A stretch of 57,520 nucleotides of DNA from Bacteriovoracaceae bacterium (GTDB lineage: Bacteria; Bdellovibrionota; Bacteriovoracia; Bacteriovoracales; Bacteriovoracaceae). The notes under the pieces are model-generated. The model ran no database searches. It saw only the letters and a list, made by a program, of their open reading frames with translations, and was not told the origin of the DNA. The first letter of the stretch is position 1. Every line of letters starts with the position of its first letter. Positions 25,360 through 34,800 of this stretch are shown here, one piece after another. A program made the translations under genes and the position numbers. The stretch is from assembly GCA_028378565.1 (NCBI GenBank), contig JAONMX010000005.1:1-57520 (forward strand), in the 5' to 3' direction.

Positions 25360-25498
25360 CACCCCAAATCCTATTGGGTGTCGGTCAGGATGGTGATGGT
25401 CGTAGGATGAAAGATTCCTACATATCAATAACATTTGCTTTGAACCACTGAAAGCAAAGTCAAAATTTTTATTATTAAATTTTGGGATTCATCACCAT
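25360..25498 (+). ncRNA. Candidate structured RNA or DNA: hairpin plus closed three-hairpin junction
   Basis: A hairpin CACCC/GGGTG (25360-25380) is followed by a perfect 9-bp stem ATGGTGATG (25390-25398) with CATCACCAT (25490-25498). It encloses three perfect hairpins: GTAGGA/TCCTAC (25402-25421), TTTGCTTT/AAAGCAAA (25434-25458) and CAAAATTT/AAATTTTG (25461-25484). The stretch is noncoding in all frames. It lies 80 bases before the Xre gene. It could be an RNA leader, an independent RNA or an origin; no known class was recognised. Confidence 0.5.
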
Positions 25499-25542
25499 TT
25501 AGGCAATTAATTGTTTTTTCCTATTTTTTCATTTGTATGAAT

Positions 25543-25581
25543 CCCCACAGATTCCAGTTATCTGGAAAGGGGAAAACTATG
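25543..25581 (+). promoter_or_regulatory. Hairpin covering the ribosome-binding site of the Xre gene
   Basis: CCCC (25543-25546) with GGGG (25569-25572) and TTCCAG (25552-25557) with CTGGAA (25562-25567) form a stem with a four-base loop. The 3' arm includes the AAGGGG that serves the ATG at 25579. An alternative in-frame ATG at 25537 precedes the hairpin, so translation from there would melt it. Element 1 has the same arrangement at 14905-14930. Confidence 0.55.
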
Positions 25582-25815
25582 TCCAATTTTTTCGATTTTA
25601 AACGTAAACGACCAAAGAAGAAGGTTCATCGGTTCAAGAAGCTAAGACTTACTTTTGGTATCACCCAAGCAGAACTAGCTAATTATCTAAACTGTTCCCA
25701 GGCCTTTGTTTCAAATGTTGAAAAACGTCACAAGAAAGCACCAAAGGAAATGCTTAGAAAGTTTAAGAAACTTAGAAGCGAACTTATGGAAGAAATGAAT
25801 GGGGGTTCAAAATGA
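25579..25815 (+). CDS. Small Xre-family DNA-binding protein
   Basis: 78 residues, strongly basic N-terminus (FKRKRPKKKVHRFKKLR), then the helix-turn-helix TFGITQAELANYLNCSQAFVSNVEK. The start at 25579 is chosen for its AAGGGG; an in-frame ATG at 25537 would add 14 residues. Its end overlaps the next gene. Probably the switch protein of the excisionase-integrase operon. Confidence 0.75.
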   Translation: MSNFFDFKRKRPKKKVHRFKKLRLTFGITQAELANYLNCSQAFVSNVEKRHKKAPKEMLRKFKKLRSELMEEMNGGSK

Positions 25816-26018
25816 ACCTGGAACAAATACCAAGTAAGTTTCAAAATTTATTGAAAAAGACTTTTAGTGGTGATGTTTCACCAAGGAAGGCCATTAAAGC
25901 AAAATGCTATGACTGTGTATGTTTTGAAAATGTTAAGGAACAAATATCAAACTGTTCAATTACTGCTTGTCCACTCTACCAATATAGACCCTACAAGGAT
26001 GTTAAAAATGAAAACTAG
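25812..26018 (+). CDS. Cys-rich small protein of integrative elements
   Basis: 68 residues. PRKAIKAKCYDCVCFENVKEQISNCSITACPLYQYRPY has the C-x2-C...C-x4-C-P-L-Y pattern of a small zinc-binding protein often found in phage and integrative-element operons. The ATG overlaps the previous stop (ATGA), and the last codons overlap the excisionase gene. Confidence 0.7.
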   Translation: MNLEQIPSKFQNLLKKTFSGDVSPRKAIKAKCYDCVCFENVKEQISNCSITACPLYQYRPYKDVKNEN

Positions 26019-26331
26019 CAACGTAATTCAGTTTCCAGAAATAAAACATAACCAATCCGTCCCACAAACTTGTGCTGATGATAGTGACGGCCTTAAACAA
26101 GGGCAAGAATTTGTTTCAGTCAAAGAGATTGGAAAGTTATTCGGAATTTCAAGGTCAATGATTTATGAACTAATCCACCATGAACCGAACTTTCCAGCTG
26201 TCAATGTAGGAAGGAAGAAAAAATATGTAATTCATTTAGATGGATTTTGTGAATGGTATAAAAACAGGCAACAAAGGCAAGAAGCTGATGTGCCCAATGG
26301 TTTTGAACTAATAAGAAGGTATAAAAAATGA
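26008..26331 (+). CDS. Excisionase-like helix-turn-helix protein, element 2
   Basis: 107 residues from ATG 26008 (AAGGA upstream, overlapping the previous stop). The core FVSVKEIGKLFGISRSMIYELIH and FPAVNVGRKKKYVIHLDGFCEWY matches the excisionase of element 1 almost position by position. The stop overlaps the integrase ATG, so excision and integration proteins are co-translated. Confidence 0.7.
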   Translation: MKTSNVIQFPEIKHNQSVPQTCADDSDGLKQGQEFVSVKEIGKLFGISRSMIYELIHHEPNFPAVNVGRKKKYVIHLDGFCEWYKNRQQRQEADVPNGFELIRRYKK

Positions 26332-27338
26332 ACAATCAAGTAGCAATTCACAAACTCCAAGGTAACTTCTGGCAAACATCAGCAATTTATCCAGGCAGTC
26401 AAAAAAGGGTAAGGGCAAGATTTTCAAGTTACAAAGACGTTAAGAAAAATGAAAAGTATCTTAAAACACTACTGGCCGATGGTAAAAACCCAAACGCCAA
26501 CAGAAAGATTGGCGACCTATTAGAATTACATTTACAGAAATGCCCTGAAACAAAGGTCATAGAAAGAAAAAATGTGTTTATCATGTTCTGTGAACGGTTT
26601 TGTAAAACAAAAATCTGTGACCTAAATGTTTACGACCTAAAAAAGTGGTTTCGGGATATTCAAAAGGCTAGGGACTATTCGGACTTAACACTCAACCATA
26701 TCAAAGGAAATTTGAACCATTTCTTTTATTACCTAGTCGATGAAGGGATAATTATGGAATCACCACTTTCCCAGATACGTTTCAATCGAAACCCACCACC
26801 GAAAAAGCCAAGGGTATATCTGACAGTAAATGAAATCAAAGAACTTCTGGATAATGCCAAAGAGTATAGTCCACTATTTCTTTATCCATTTTTATACTGT
26901 CTTGCCCATACAGGTGCTAGACGAAGTGAAGTTGTTGGCCTTCGCTGGAAAGATGTTGATTTTCCCAGGGGCGTTTTAACTTTTATTGAAACTAAGAATG
27001 GAACTAACAGAACCATCAAGATGTCACCACAACTGACAAAGCTATTGCAGGGGCAACCTAGGACTTCCAGCTATGTTTTTACTAACCCAAAGGGCGAACA
27101 AGTTGGCCGAAGCCAGTTAAACCGACATATTTATGCTTTTAAGGCCCATTATCCTTTTCATAAGGATTGGCAATGCCACGCTTTCAGACATTCATTTGCC
27201 TACAATAACTTAAAGGGTGGAATGAATATGTATGAATTGCAGGCCTTACTGGGCCACAAGTCGATTCAACTGACAATTGACCTTTATGGCCAACTTCTTA
27301 GTGAAGACGTTGAAAAGCCAAGTCCCTACAACTTTTAA
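26328..27338 (+). CDS. Tyrosine recombinase (integrase), element 2
   Basis: 336 residues, clear paralogue of the protein at 16184-17224. Catalytic set complete: R198 in TGARRSE, H284-x-x-R287 in HAFRHSF, H310 in LGH, Y320. It overlaps the excisionase gene by four bases and ends with a hairpin terminator. It should be active on the second element's attachment sites, which I could not locate. Confidence 0.9.
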   Translation: MNNQVAIHKLQGNFWQTSAIYPGSQKRVRARFSSYKDVKKNEKYLKTLLADGKNPNANRKIGDLLELHLQKCPETKVIERKNVFIMFCERFCKTKICDLNVYDLKKWFRDIQKARDYSDLTLNHIKGNLNHFFYYLVDEGIIMESPLSQIRFNRNPPPKKPRVYLTVNEIKELLDNAKEYSPLFLYPFLYCLAHTGARRSEVVGLRWKDVDFPRGVLTFIETKNGTNRTIKMSPQLTKLLQGQPRTSSYVFTNPKGEQVGRSQLNRHIYAFKAHYPFHKDWQCHAFRHSFAYNNLKGGMNMYELQALLGHKSIQLTIDLYGQLLSEDVEKPSPYNF

Positions 27339-27344
27339 CCTAGC

Positions 27345-27368
27345 AAGGGCCATTTAATAATGGCCCTT
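27345..27368 (+). terminator. Terminator after integrase 2
   Basis: AAGGGCCATT (27345-27354) and AATGGCCCTT (27359-27368) form a perfect 10-bp stem with a four-base loop directly after the integrase stop. Only three T follow. Same position as the hairpin after integrase 1. Confidence 0.65.
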
Positions 27369-27383
27369 TCATACATTGGATTA

Positions 27384-27845
27384 ATGATGATAGACGTAAG
27401 AACACCTGACGATGATGAAATTCATTTTATGAAATGCCATTTCACTGGGATTGATAAACTTATTAACGATGTTATATCTAAGAAAATATCTTCTAGGGAA
27501 GCATTACTTCTTATTTGGATGTCAAGTTATGCCTGGAAGGACCAAAAGAAAAAAAGAAATCGCTTCATGTTATCTACCAGAAGAATTGCAAAACTATGGG
27601 GTGTAACAAAGGTTACGATGGAAAGGTATTTGAAAAGTTTAAAACTTGCAGGACATCTTAAACCTATTTATAGAATTGAAGAAGATGGGCAAGTCAAAAC
27701 ATTTACTAAACAAGCAAATGCCTGGAACCATAGAAAATTAAATGGTGGTTCCCAGAAACATTCTTATCATAAAATACTCAATGAATATTTTTCAGTTGAA
27801 ACAGGTAAGAATGGTCAAAACTACAAAACAACAGAAGACGATTAA
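27384..27845 (+). CDS. Winged-helix protein, possible replication or regulatory factor
   Basis: About 153 residues. SSREALLLIWMSSYAWKDQ is followed by a helix-turn-helix STRRIAKLWGVTKVTMERYLKSL and a wing GHLKPIYRIEEDGQ, a layout found in replication initiators and plasmid regulators. I put the start at the ATG at 27384 because the in-frame ATG at 27360 lies inside the terminator stem, though that start cannot be excluded. A set of three iteron-like repeats begins 24 bases after the stop, which favours a replication or partition role. Confidence 0.5.
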   Translation: MMIDVRTPDDDEIHFMKCHFTGIDKLINDVISKKISSREALLLIWMSSYAWKDQKKKRNRFMLSTRRIAKLWGVTKVTMERYLKSLKLAGHLKPIYRIEEDGQVKTFTKQANAWNHRKLNGGSQKHSYHKILNEYFSVETGKNGQNYKTTEDD

Positions 27846-27868
27846 ACCTAATTCAGCTTTATCTTACA

Positions 27869-27931
27869 AACAGGTGCAGCTGTTATCATTCAACAGGTAG
27901 TAGCTGTATATATAAAACAGTTATAGCTGTT
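27869..27931. repeat. Three iteron-like repeats AACAG-N6/7-CTGTT
   Basis: Copies at 27869-27884, 27892-27908 and 27916-27931, spaced 23 and 24 bases apart. Each is itself a dyad (AACAG then CTGTT or CTGTA). Regular spacing of about two helical turns behind a winged-helix gene is what an initiator or repressor array looks like. Confidence 0.6.
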
Positions 27932-28408
27932 TGTTTTATGCCGATATTAGAATAAGAAGAAGGTTAAGTAGAAGAATATGAAAAAGAAAAAGTATAATAC
28001 TGACTTCCGTCAGATTGCTTTTTTTATTTTTTGATTTCCAGTTCTGGAAGAAAAACTAATTTAATATCAAAGGCCACCCCAACACTGACTACCAAATTAA
28101 TTCTACGTCTTCCCAGAAGCATTTAATCGCCCCAAATCAGTCTTATCCATATCAACCCATACATTCTTCACCAAAAATTATTAAAGTCACTGACAGGGCC
28201 ATGTGAAGGCCAATAAATTAATACTGTGATTGAAGCTAAGGCCAGTGTTCTTTTTCCATAATCCAAACACTGATTCTTGCAATGGTCGGTTCACCGACTT
28301 CGTGCATGGATTATTTTCGTGTCTGGGTCATAGGCCTTGTTTCAGACCAGATTTTCCACATATTCTGGCAAGATTGTGGCAACGTGCTTGGGTTGTAGAT
28401 GTAAGAAA
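27932..28408. other. Noncoding tract between element 2 and the RHS locus
   Basis: No credible gene. A hairpin CTGAC/GTCAG at 28000-28013 is followed by a T-rich run, a likely terminator. A small GTCGG/CCGAC hairpin lies near 28290. The rest is unremarkable and probably contains the right end of element 2. Confidence 0.4.
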
Positions 28409-28861
28409 CTAAGTTTTTAGCATACAGTTTTCAGAAGTTACGGGGTCAGTCTGTATAACTTGTTCCATTGATTCATAAATGGCCTTTGGTGTCTTTTCAA
28501 AACCTTCACCATAGATTTGTATGAAATTATTTTGGAAAAGACCAGGAAGGGCATTACGGCCAGTTTCATTGCACCCTGAAAGTGAAGCATAAGCTGAAAT
28601 ATACTCACCATCACGACGTGCCGAATCGACTTGAATATTTTCCAAGTTATGGGCAAGAAAAACCTTCTTATCGTGGGATGCCATGCCAATCATTGCACAA
28701 TCACCAGTTGATGAAAGATAACTACTACTAGACATCCCAGCTGCTGTTGTAGAAAAAATTAAATTATTACTACCTTTGTAAATCTTTTTACATTTTTCCC
28801 ATTTAAATGCAAAGCACTGGGTTGATATAAAAACTGTAAACATAACTAAAATGTACTTCAT
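28409..28861 (-). CDS. Small secreted DUF3015-like protein after the main RHS gene
   Basis: 150 residues: a signal peptide (MKYILVMFTVFISTQCFA), then a domain with SSSSYLSSTGDCAMIGM, KKVFLAHNLENIQVDSARRDGEYISAYASLSGC, consistent with DUF3015 proteins of delta-proteobacteria-like predators. Four Cys may form disulfides. It starts 15 bases after the RHS stop, the position of an immunity gene. That role is inferred from position; the family is otherwise uncharacterised. Confidence 0.6.
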   Translation of the reverse strand: MKYILVMFTVFISTQCFAFKWEKCKKIYKGSNNLIFSTTAAGMSSSSYLSSTGDCAMIGMASHDKKVFLAHNLENIQVDSARRDGEYISAYASLSGCNETGRNALPGLFQNNFIQIYGEGFEKTPKAIYESMEQVIQTDPVTSENCMLKT

Positions 28862-28876
28862 AAAAACTCCATAATT

Positions 28877-31800
28877 CTAATCGCAAGTAGTTCTTATCCT
28901 GTCAGCAACAAAACCTAAGCCATTGGCAACGTCACCAATAAGACTACCAGGAATATGTTTCTTATTATTACACAGAGTTTCTTTAATAAAAACCCCTGTT
29001 AAGCCTGTCCCAGCTTCAACGGCCAAAGCATTAACTGGAAGGTTAAAGCCAAATAAGGAACCAGCAGCATTAGGGTCTATATCACTTCCACCATTGAGTG
29101 CGTAGCTAACAGCAAAGTTAAATGCAAAGTCCGTCGTAAAATCTCCAAGATTATCAAAAAAGTTTCCTTTTTTATTTCGATTTTGAACAACTGTTACCCC
29201 TGCTGCAACCCCAGCTGTGACTGGTGCTGTATAAACAGCCGCTGCAACAACGGCCGATGCAATAATGATATTATCCAATCTATTTTCATACTTATCATTT
29301 AAAAATGGTCTAAAAATTGCCGTTCCAGGTGAAATTGCAATCGCTAAAACTCTTTTAAGTTTTATTGCACCTGATGGGTCAACAAACATAACAGGATTGT
29401 TGCCAACATAAGTATATTTATTAATATGGGTTATCGGACTTCTTATGTCCCCAGCGTCAGGGTCAACTGTAAGAAAACGTCCCGTGCTAGGGTCCAAATA
29501 ACGTGCGCGATAGTAGTACAAGCCGCTCTCAGCATCCCACTCTCTGCCCGTGTAAGTGAAGTACGGAGCGACTGGTGGTGCGTCCGTCACATCGTTGCCA
29601 TTTCCATCAGTGATCTTGAGCAATTTGCCAAAAGCACTGTAGGCATGATGTTGCACCTTGGATCCTGAATTATCAACGAGATCAACAACTGTTCCCTGAG
29701 CGTCTTTGATATATTGAAATGACCCAACTGTTGTTCCTAAATTTTTATCAACACCTGCTTGAGTCAGCTCAACAGAAAGTACATCATCGGTTCTTAAACC
29801 TGAATGTGTATAGCGAGTTAGCTCAACATTATTTTCATCAAGCTGAGCGATAATTTCATTACCGTCGTAGACAAACTTTCTAGTGAAGTTATTTGTGTTG
29901 TCTTGTTGATCGATGATTTCTTTTTGCACTCTTCTTCCTAGTGCATCGTAGAGATAGTGGGCTTCTTTAGTTAGAGTTGTTCCGTCATACCACTGAATTC
30001 TAATCAACTGATTTTCAGATGAATAAGAATAATTAATTGTTTTAGAGTGATCTTTAGTAACCTTAGTTGTGAGATTTCCATTATTATCATAGCTATAAAA
30101 GAAATTATAATCCTCACTAAGTCTTTGTTTTTTCGGCTCAAAGGAATAGCTTCCATCTTGATCAGTTGTTCTATTACCTATTTCATCATAGCTAAACGTC
30201 TCATCAACCGAGTCCGGGTTAACCGCACTCGTTAACTGATTATTTAAGTCATAATCATACTCATGAACCCCCGAGTTCGTCGTCATCTTCTTACGATTTC
30301 CAATATTGTCTCTAACATAAGCAAACTTAGAGAGTTCACTACTATTTGAAACTTTCGAATGAATAAGTGATGTTAAAAAATTTCCATCATCAAAACTAAG
30401 AACACTTCGAGAGCCTGGACGGTTAATCGCACTTAGGCGATTTCCACCATCATATTCAAAACTAAAGCCTTCATTAAGATGATTGGTAAGACCTGTCAGT
30501 CTGTTTCCATTATCGTAAGTGTAATTTACCTCTCCAAAAGAAGTAATCATCTTGGTTCTGTTTCCGGAAACATCATAATCATAACCAATTTCATAGCTTG
30601 GGAGATTAAGGTAAGATCCTAGTCCTTCAAAGTTTACTGCTGAAACAACATCCCCTGCTTCATTTCTCTTATAGAGATAATCAATCTTTGTTTTACCATC
30701 AGAAATAGAGCTTACATTTCCTCTAGCATCATAAACAAACTCATAGATATTATCGGGAAGTATTCTTTTAACAAGTTGATCGAGACTATCATATTCAAAA
30801 GTTTTTATGTTTCCATTCGGATCAATCTCTTGCGTAACATTCCCATTTACGTCATAAGAAATCTTTGTTTTAAACCCTAATGGATCAGTTTTTTCAATCA
30901 TCTGTCCTAAAATATTATAAGAAAAGAGAGTTTCATTCCCTAGTGGATCAATAATTTTTGCAAGTTCTCCAGTAGCTAAATATTGATACGTTGTGATCTC
31001 TCCTTTAGGCGTTTTAACTGATAACAATCTGTTGAAAGCATCATAAGTATTAATCGTTTCTTGATTATTTGCATTTATCACTTTTGTAACATTCCCTGCA
31101 CCGTCTCTTTCATACTTCGTTTCTAATCCAAGTGGATCTAGTTGAGAAATAAGATTTCCATTATTATCATAATTAAATATGACTTTTTGATTAAAAGAAT
31201 TTGTACGTGACTTAAGAACACCTAAATCATAATACTCGTTCGTTGTTGTTTGATTCAACTGGTTTTTACTAGAAATAAGAAGACCTGTCGTATCATTATA
31301 AATATTTTCGGCCCAATTTCCTCTTGGATCACTTTGTCCAAGCAGTTGACCATATTGATTATACACATACTCAATTACAACCTCAGTTGCACTATCAATC
31401 TTCTTAATCAAGTCTCCATCTTCATTATAGGTAAAAAGAACAACTGAATCATCGAAGCGGATTATTTTAGTAGGTCGCCCCTCTAAATCTCTTTCGACTT
31501 TTGTTACCTTCCCTTCACTATCTGTTATCTCAGAAACGTAACCATCTTTGTCTTTAGAAAATGTCGTAACATTAGATTTAGCATCTTTAATTCCATCGGC
31601 CAGTTCCTCAGAGCCCACTTGAGCAAGTTGACCGACGACACCACCAGTAAAGTTATTTGACATAATTTCAGAGGTAGAGTCATTGACTGTGACAACAGCA
31701 CCATCAGCTCTTTCTACACTTTCAAGTCTTGCCCACTCATTATAATGATAAGTGGTCGCAATACCCCGTTGATTTATTTCACTTGTCATGAGCCCAGTAG

Positions 31801-34800
31801 CAGGTTCATAACTAAACTGTCTTGTAGAACCATCTGGAAAGTTTACTTTCGTAAGAAGATTTACGTCATATTCAAAAGTTGTAACTCTCCCCGCAGGATC
31901 GGTGATTGATTGTAATAAATCATTATTGTAAGAATAAGTTTCTTGGTTACCAACAGAGTCTGTTACTGTAACTAATTTTCCAGCATCATATGAGTAGTCT
32001 ATATAACGACCATTACGACTCTCACTTGATGTGTGGAGTCCATCGGTGTTGAAGTAAGAAAAACCACCATCACGATACTCTCTTCTAAAACTATTATCGG
32101 CTAGTTTTACAACCTTAGTTCCCTTTCCTTTCATAGGTAAGTATGTAAGGAATTCCGAGTTAGTCCCATGATTCAGTAAAACTCTACGGATATATCCATG
32201 CCCCTTATCTTCAACTAGTAAATTTTTGTCAGCATCTAATCCTAATTGTTCTGGCAAGCATAGTGATGTTAATAGTGCAGGCTTTCCTTCAGAAACATCT
32301 TCAGAATGACATTGTCCTGAACCAGCGATTGTTTTATATGATTTATCTAAGAGATTTATTTGAATGACTCGATGATGTCCTGTATCGGCAATATAGAAGA
32401 AATCATTTACTTCATCTATTACCATACCTGTTGGATCATTAAGCACCAGATCAGAAATGTAACCTGAGTTTGCTAGAACGCCACCACCAGAACTATTACC
32501 TGCAAAGTTTGTAATTTGTCCTTGAGGACTTATTTTCCTAATTTCTCCAGCTTCAACACTGACATAAATATTACCAACTGAATCTAAAAGAACTCCCTTA
32601 GGGTGATAAATACTTGCTTGAAGAGCTGGACCTCCATTTCCATTATTATATGTTTGTCCATTACCCGCAATTGTTGAAATAGTACTTGTTTCTAAGTTAA
32701 TTTTTCTTACTCTATGATTTCCATGATCTGCAAAAATCAGAGTTTTAGGATCAGCTCCAGCAGTAATTCCCCAAGGCCTATTAACAGCACCGTGATCTAG
32801 CCAACCATCGTTAAAGCCTTGAACTTGTACTTGTCCAGTACCTTGAACCGGCCAATAGCAACCAATCGCAGGATAATCTCTAATGACTGTTTTATTCCTA
32901 CAAAAAGTTCCAGGTTTTCCACAAAAATCATACTCTGGCATAATCCAATTATTTGGAGTTTGTCCCATTTGACCAACAACCTTTGAAGTAGCAGTGCTAT
33001 CTAAATTGACTCTAAAGATTTGACCATTAACGTCTGTCGCAAAAACATTTCTATCTGCTCTAAAAAGTTGTTTTGGCCACCTATAGCGATTAAAAGGAAC
33101 ATACCTTTCGTAACAGAACCAAGCTCCCGGCCATGCGGGGAAAGAGTCAACCCAACCAAAATTACCTTGAAAATATTCAACTTCATTTAAGTATTGAGAC
33201 GATTTATTTTCAATATTTATTTCTGTTAACTGATTATTATCTTCTAACACTAGAACGTTATATGGATCACTTAAATCTGAAGCAACAAGATTATTAACTG
33301 CTTTATGAATATTTTCCACAGTATTATTGGCTGCATATTCTGTTAACGAACCATCAGCCTCTTCAATAAGAAGTCGTTCATCATCAGGATTTAAAATTCT
33401 TTGCTTTCCGGCAATTTCCCAACCTCTCCCAACAGGGGAATGTATTTTATTTTGAAATTTATAACTTCCGGCAACTTCTAGTGGAAATACCTTAGCAATC
33501 TGGCTTTCAATTCTTGAAGAAGAAAGACTTTGCTTATAAGAAAAGAGACTTCCTTGAGCTCTTTGAATTGTTGTAATCTTTATTCTCTTAAGTCTAATTT
33601 CGTACTTTGCTGAATATGGATAAATACCAGACTCAATATCTGAAAGAGGCATTTTATAAGATACAACTGAGTAATTAGGAATATCTCGATATTCTACCTT
33701 TGCTCCTGTTTGATCATAAGTTTTAAATTGAACTTTAACAGATTCAGGTTGTACCCATGTATCAATTTGACCAGCTCCTCCAGAACTACTAAAGAGTGAT
33801 CTTTTAGTCTTAATGGCAAATGGTATACTGACATGATTATCAGGAACTTCTAAAAGTGCAGAGACTAATGCACTTGGGTTGGCCCACAAACTATTATAAA
33901 TAAGAGTTGGTGATCTATCACTTCCTAAAGATTTATAACTTGGAAGCTTAATGGAGTTTGTTAGAGCACCATTAAAAGTATCTGTAAGATGGCCTTTTTC
34001 AAATTCTGAAATTTTTGGAGGAAGAGGAACGGCATAAACTTCTGAAAAGTGAGAAATCCCTTCTCCTTCTTTTGTTCGAATGCTTCCCCCATCGTCTGTA
34101 ACTTGTGCAGCACCATCAATATCCCAAGTACCATCCTCACTATTTTTAGAAAAGATAATGACCTCACTTCCTGGAGGCAAATCATTATCATTTGGCAGAA
34201 TTAATTCAACAGACTGAGAAAAGGAAACTCCTGATGGCTCAAGAGCATAAACAGTTTCAGGTACCGCAAAATCAACAGGAGGTATCGTTGTTGCATCACT
34301 AGATATCTCTTGGATACTAATGGCCCTTTTTTCAATTCCGTCAGGAAAAGTCGTTGCTCCTGCTGGAATATACAACTCAACTCCCGGAGCGTGTGGAGAA
34401 GTAACAACAACCGCGGTATTATCATCAGGAATTTCAGTTTCAGTTCCATCTAGAATAACTGGTGAAAGATATATTGGACGGTCAAGGGCATTGAGCTGTG
34501 TCACCCCAATACTAACAGTCATACTTGTTTTTGAAAATTTTCGATTTGGTCCAGTTACGTTTACAGGAATACTTGTTCCATCTATAACAAGAGTTTGGTC
34601 GCCTGTTAAAGGGTTAGGGATACTAAAAACCCCCGAAGAGTCTGTAACAGTTGTTTGATTTGTCCCATAGATCGAAACACCTACCCCTGGCAATGGGTTC
34701 TTATCAGAGTCTTTTACAATTCCTGACAAGGTCGTATCAACGTTATAATTTAATCTAACTGTGTCTGTTCTATTTATCTGATAATCTGTAGCAGACAAGA

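Noticed and set aside
25390-25498. Retron-like noncoding RNA
   Set aside because: The closing stem recalls retron a1/a2 repeats, but no reverse transcriptase is found nearby and no branching guanosine context is recognisable.
27869-27931. CRISPR array
   Set aside because: Only three short dyads with 7-8 base gaps; no long direct repeats, no spacers of normal length and no cas genes.
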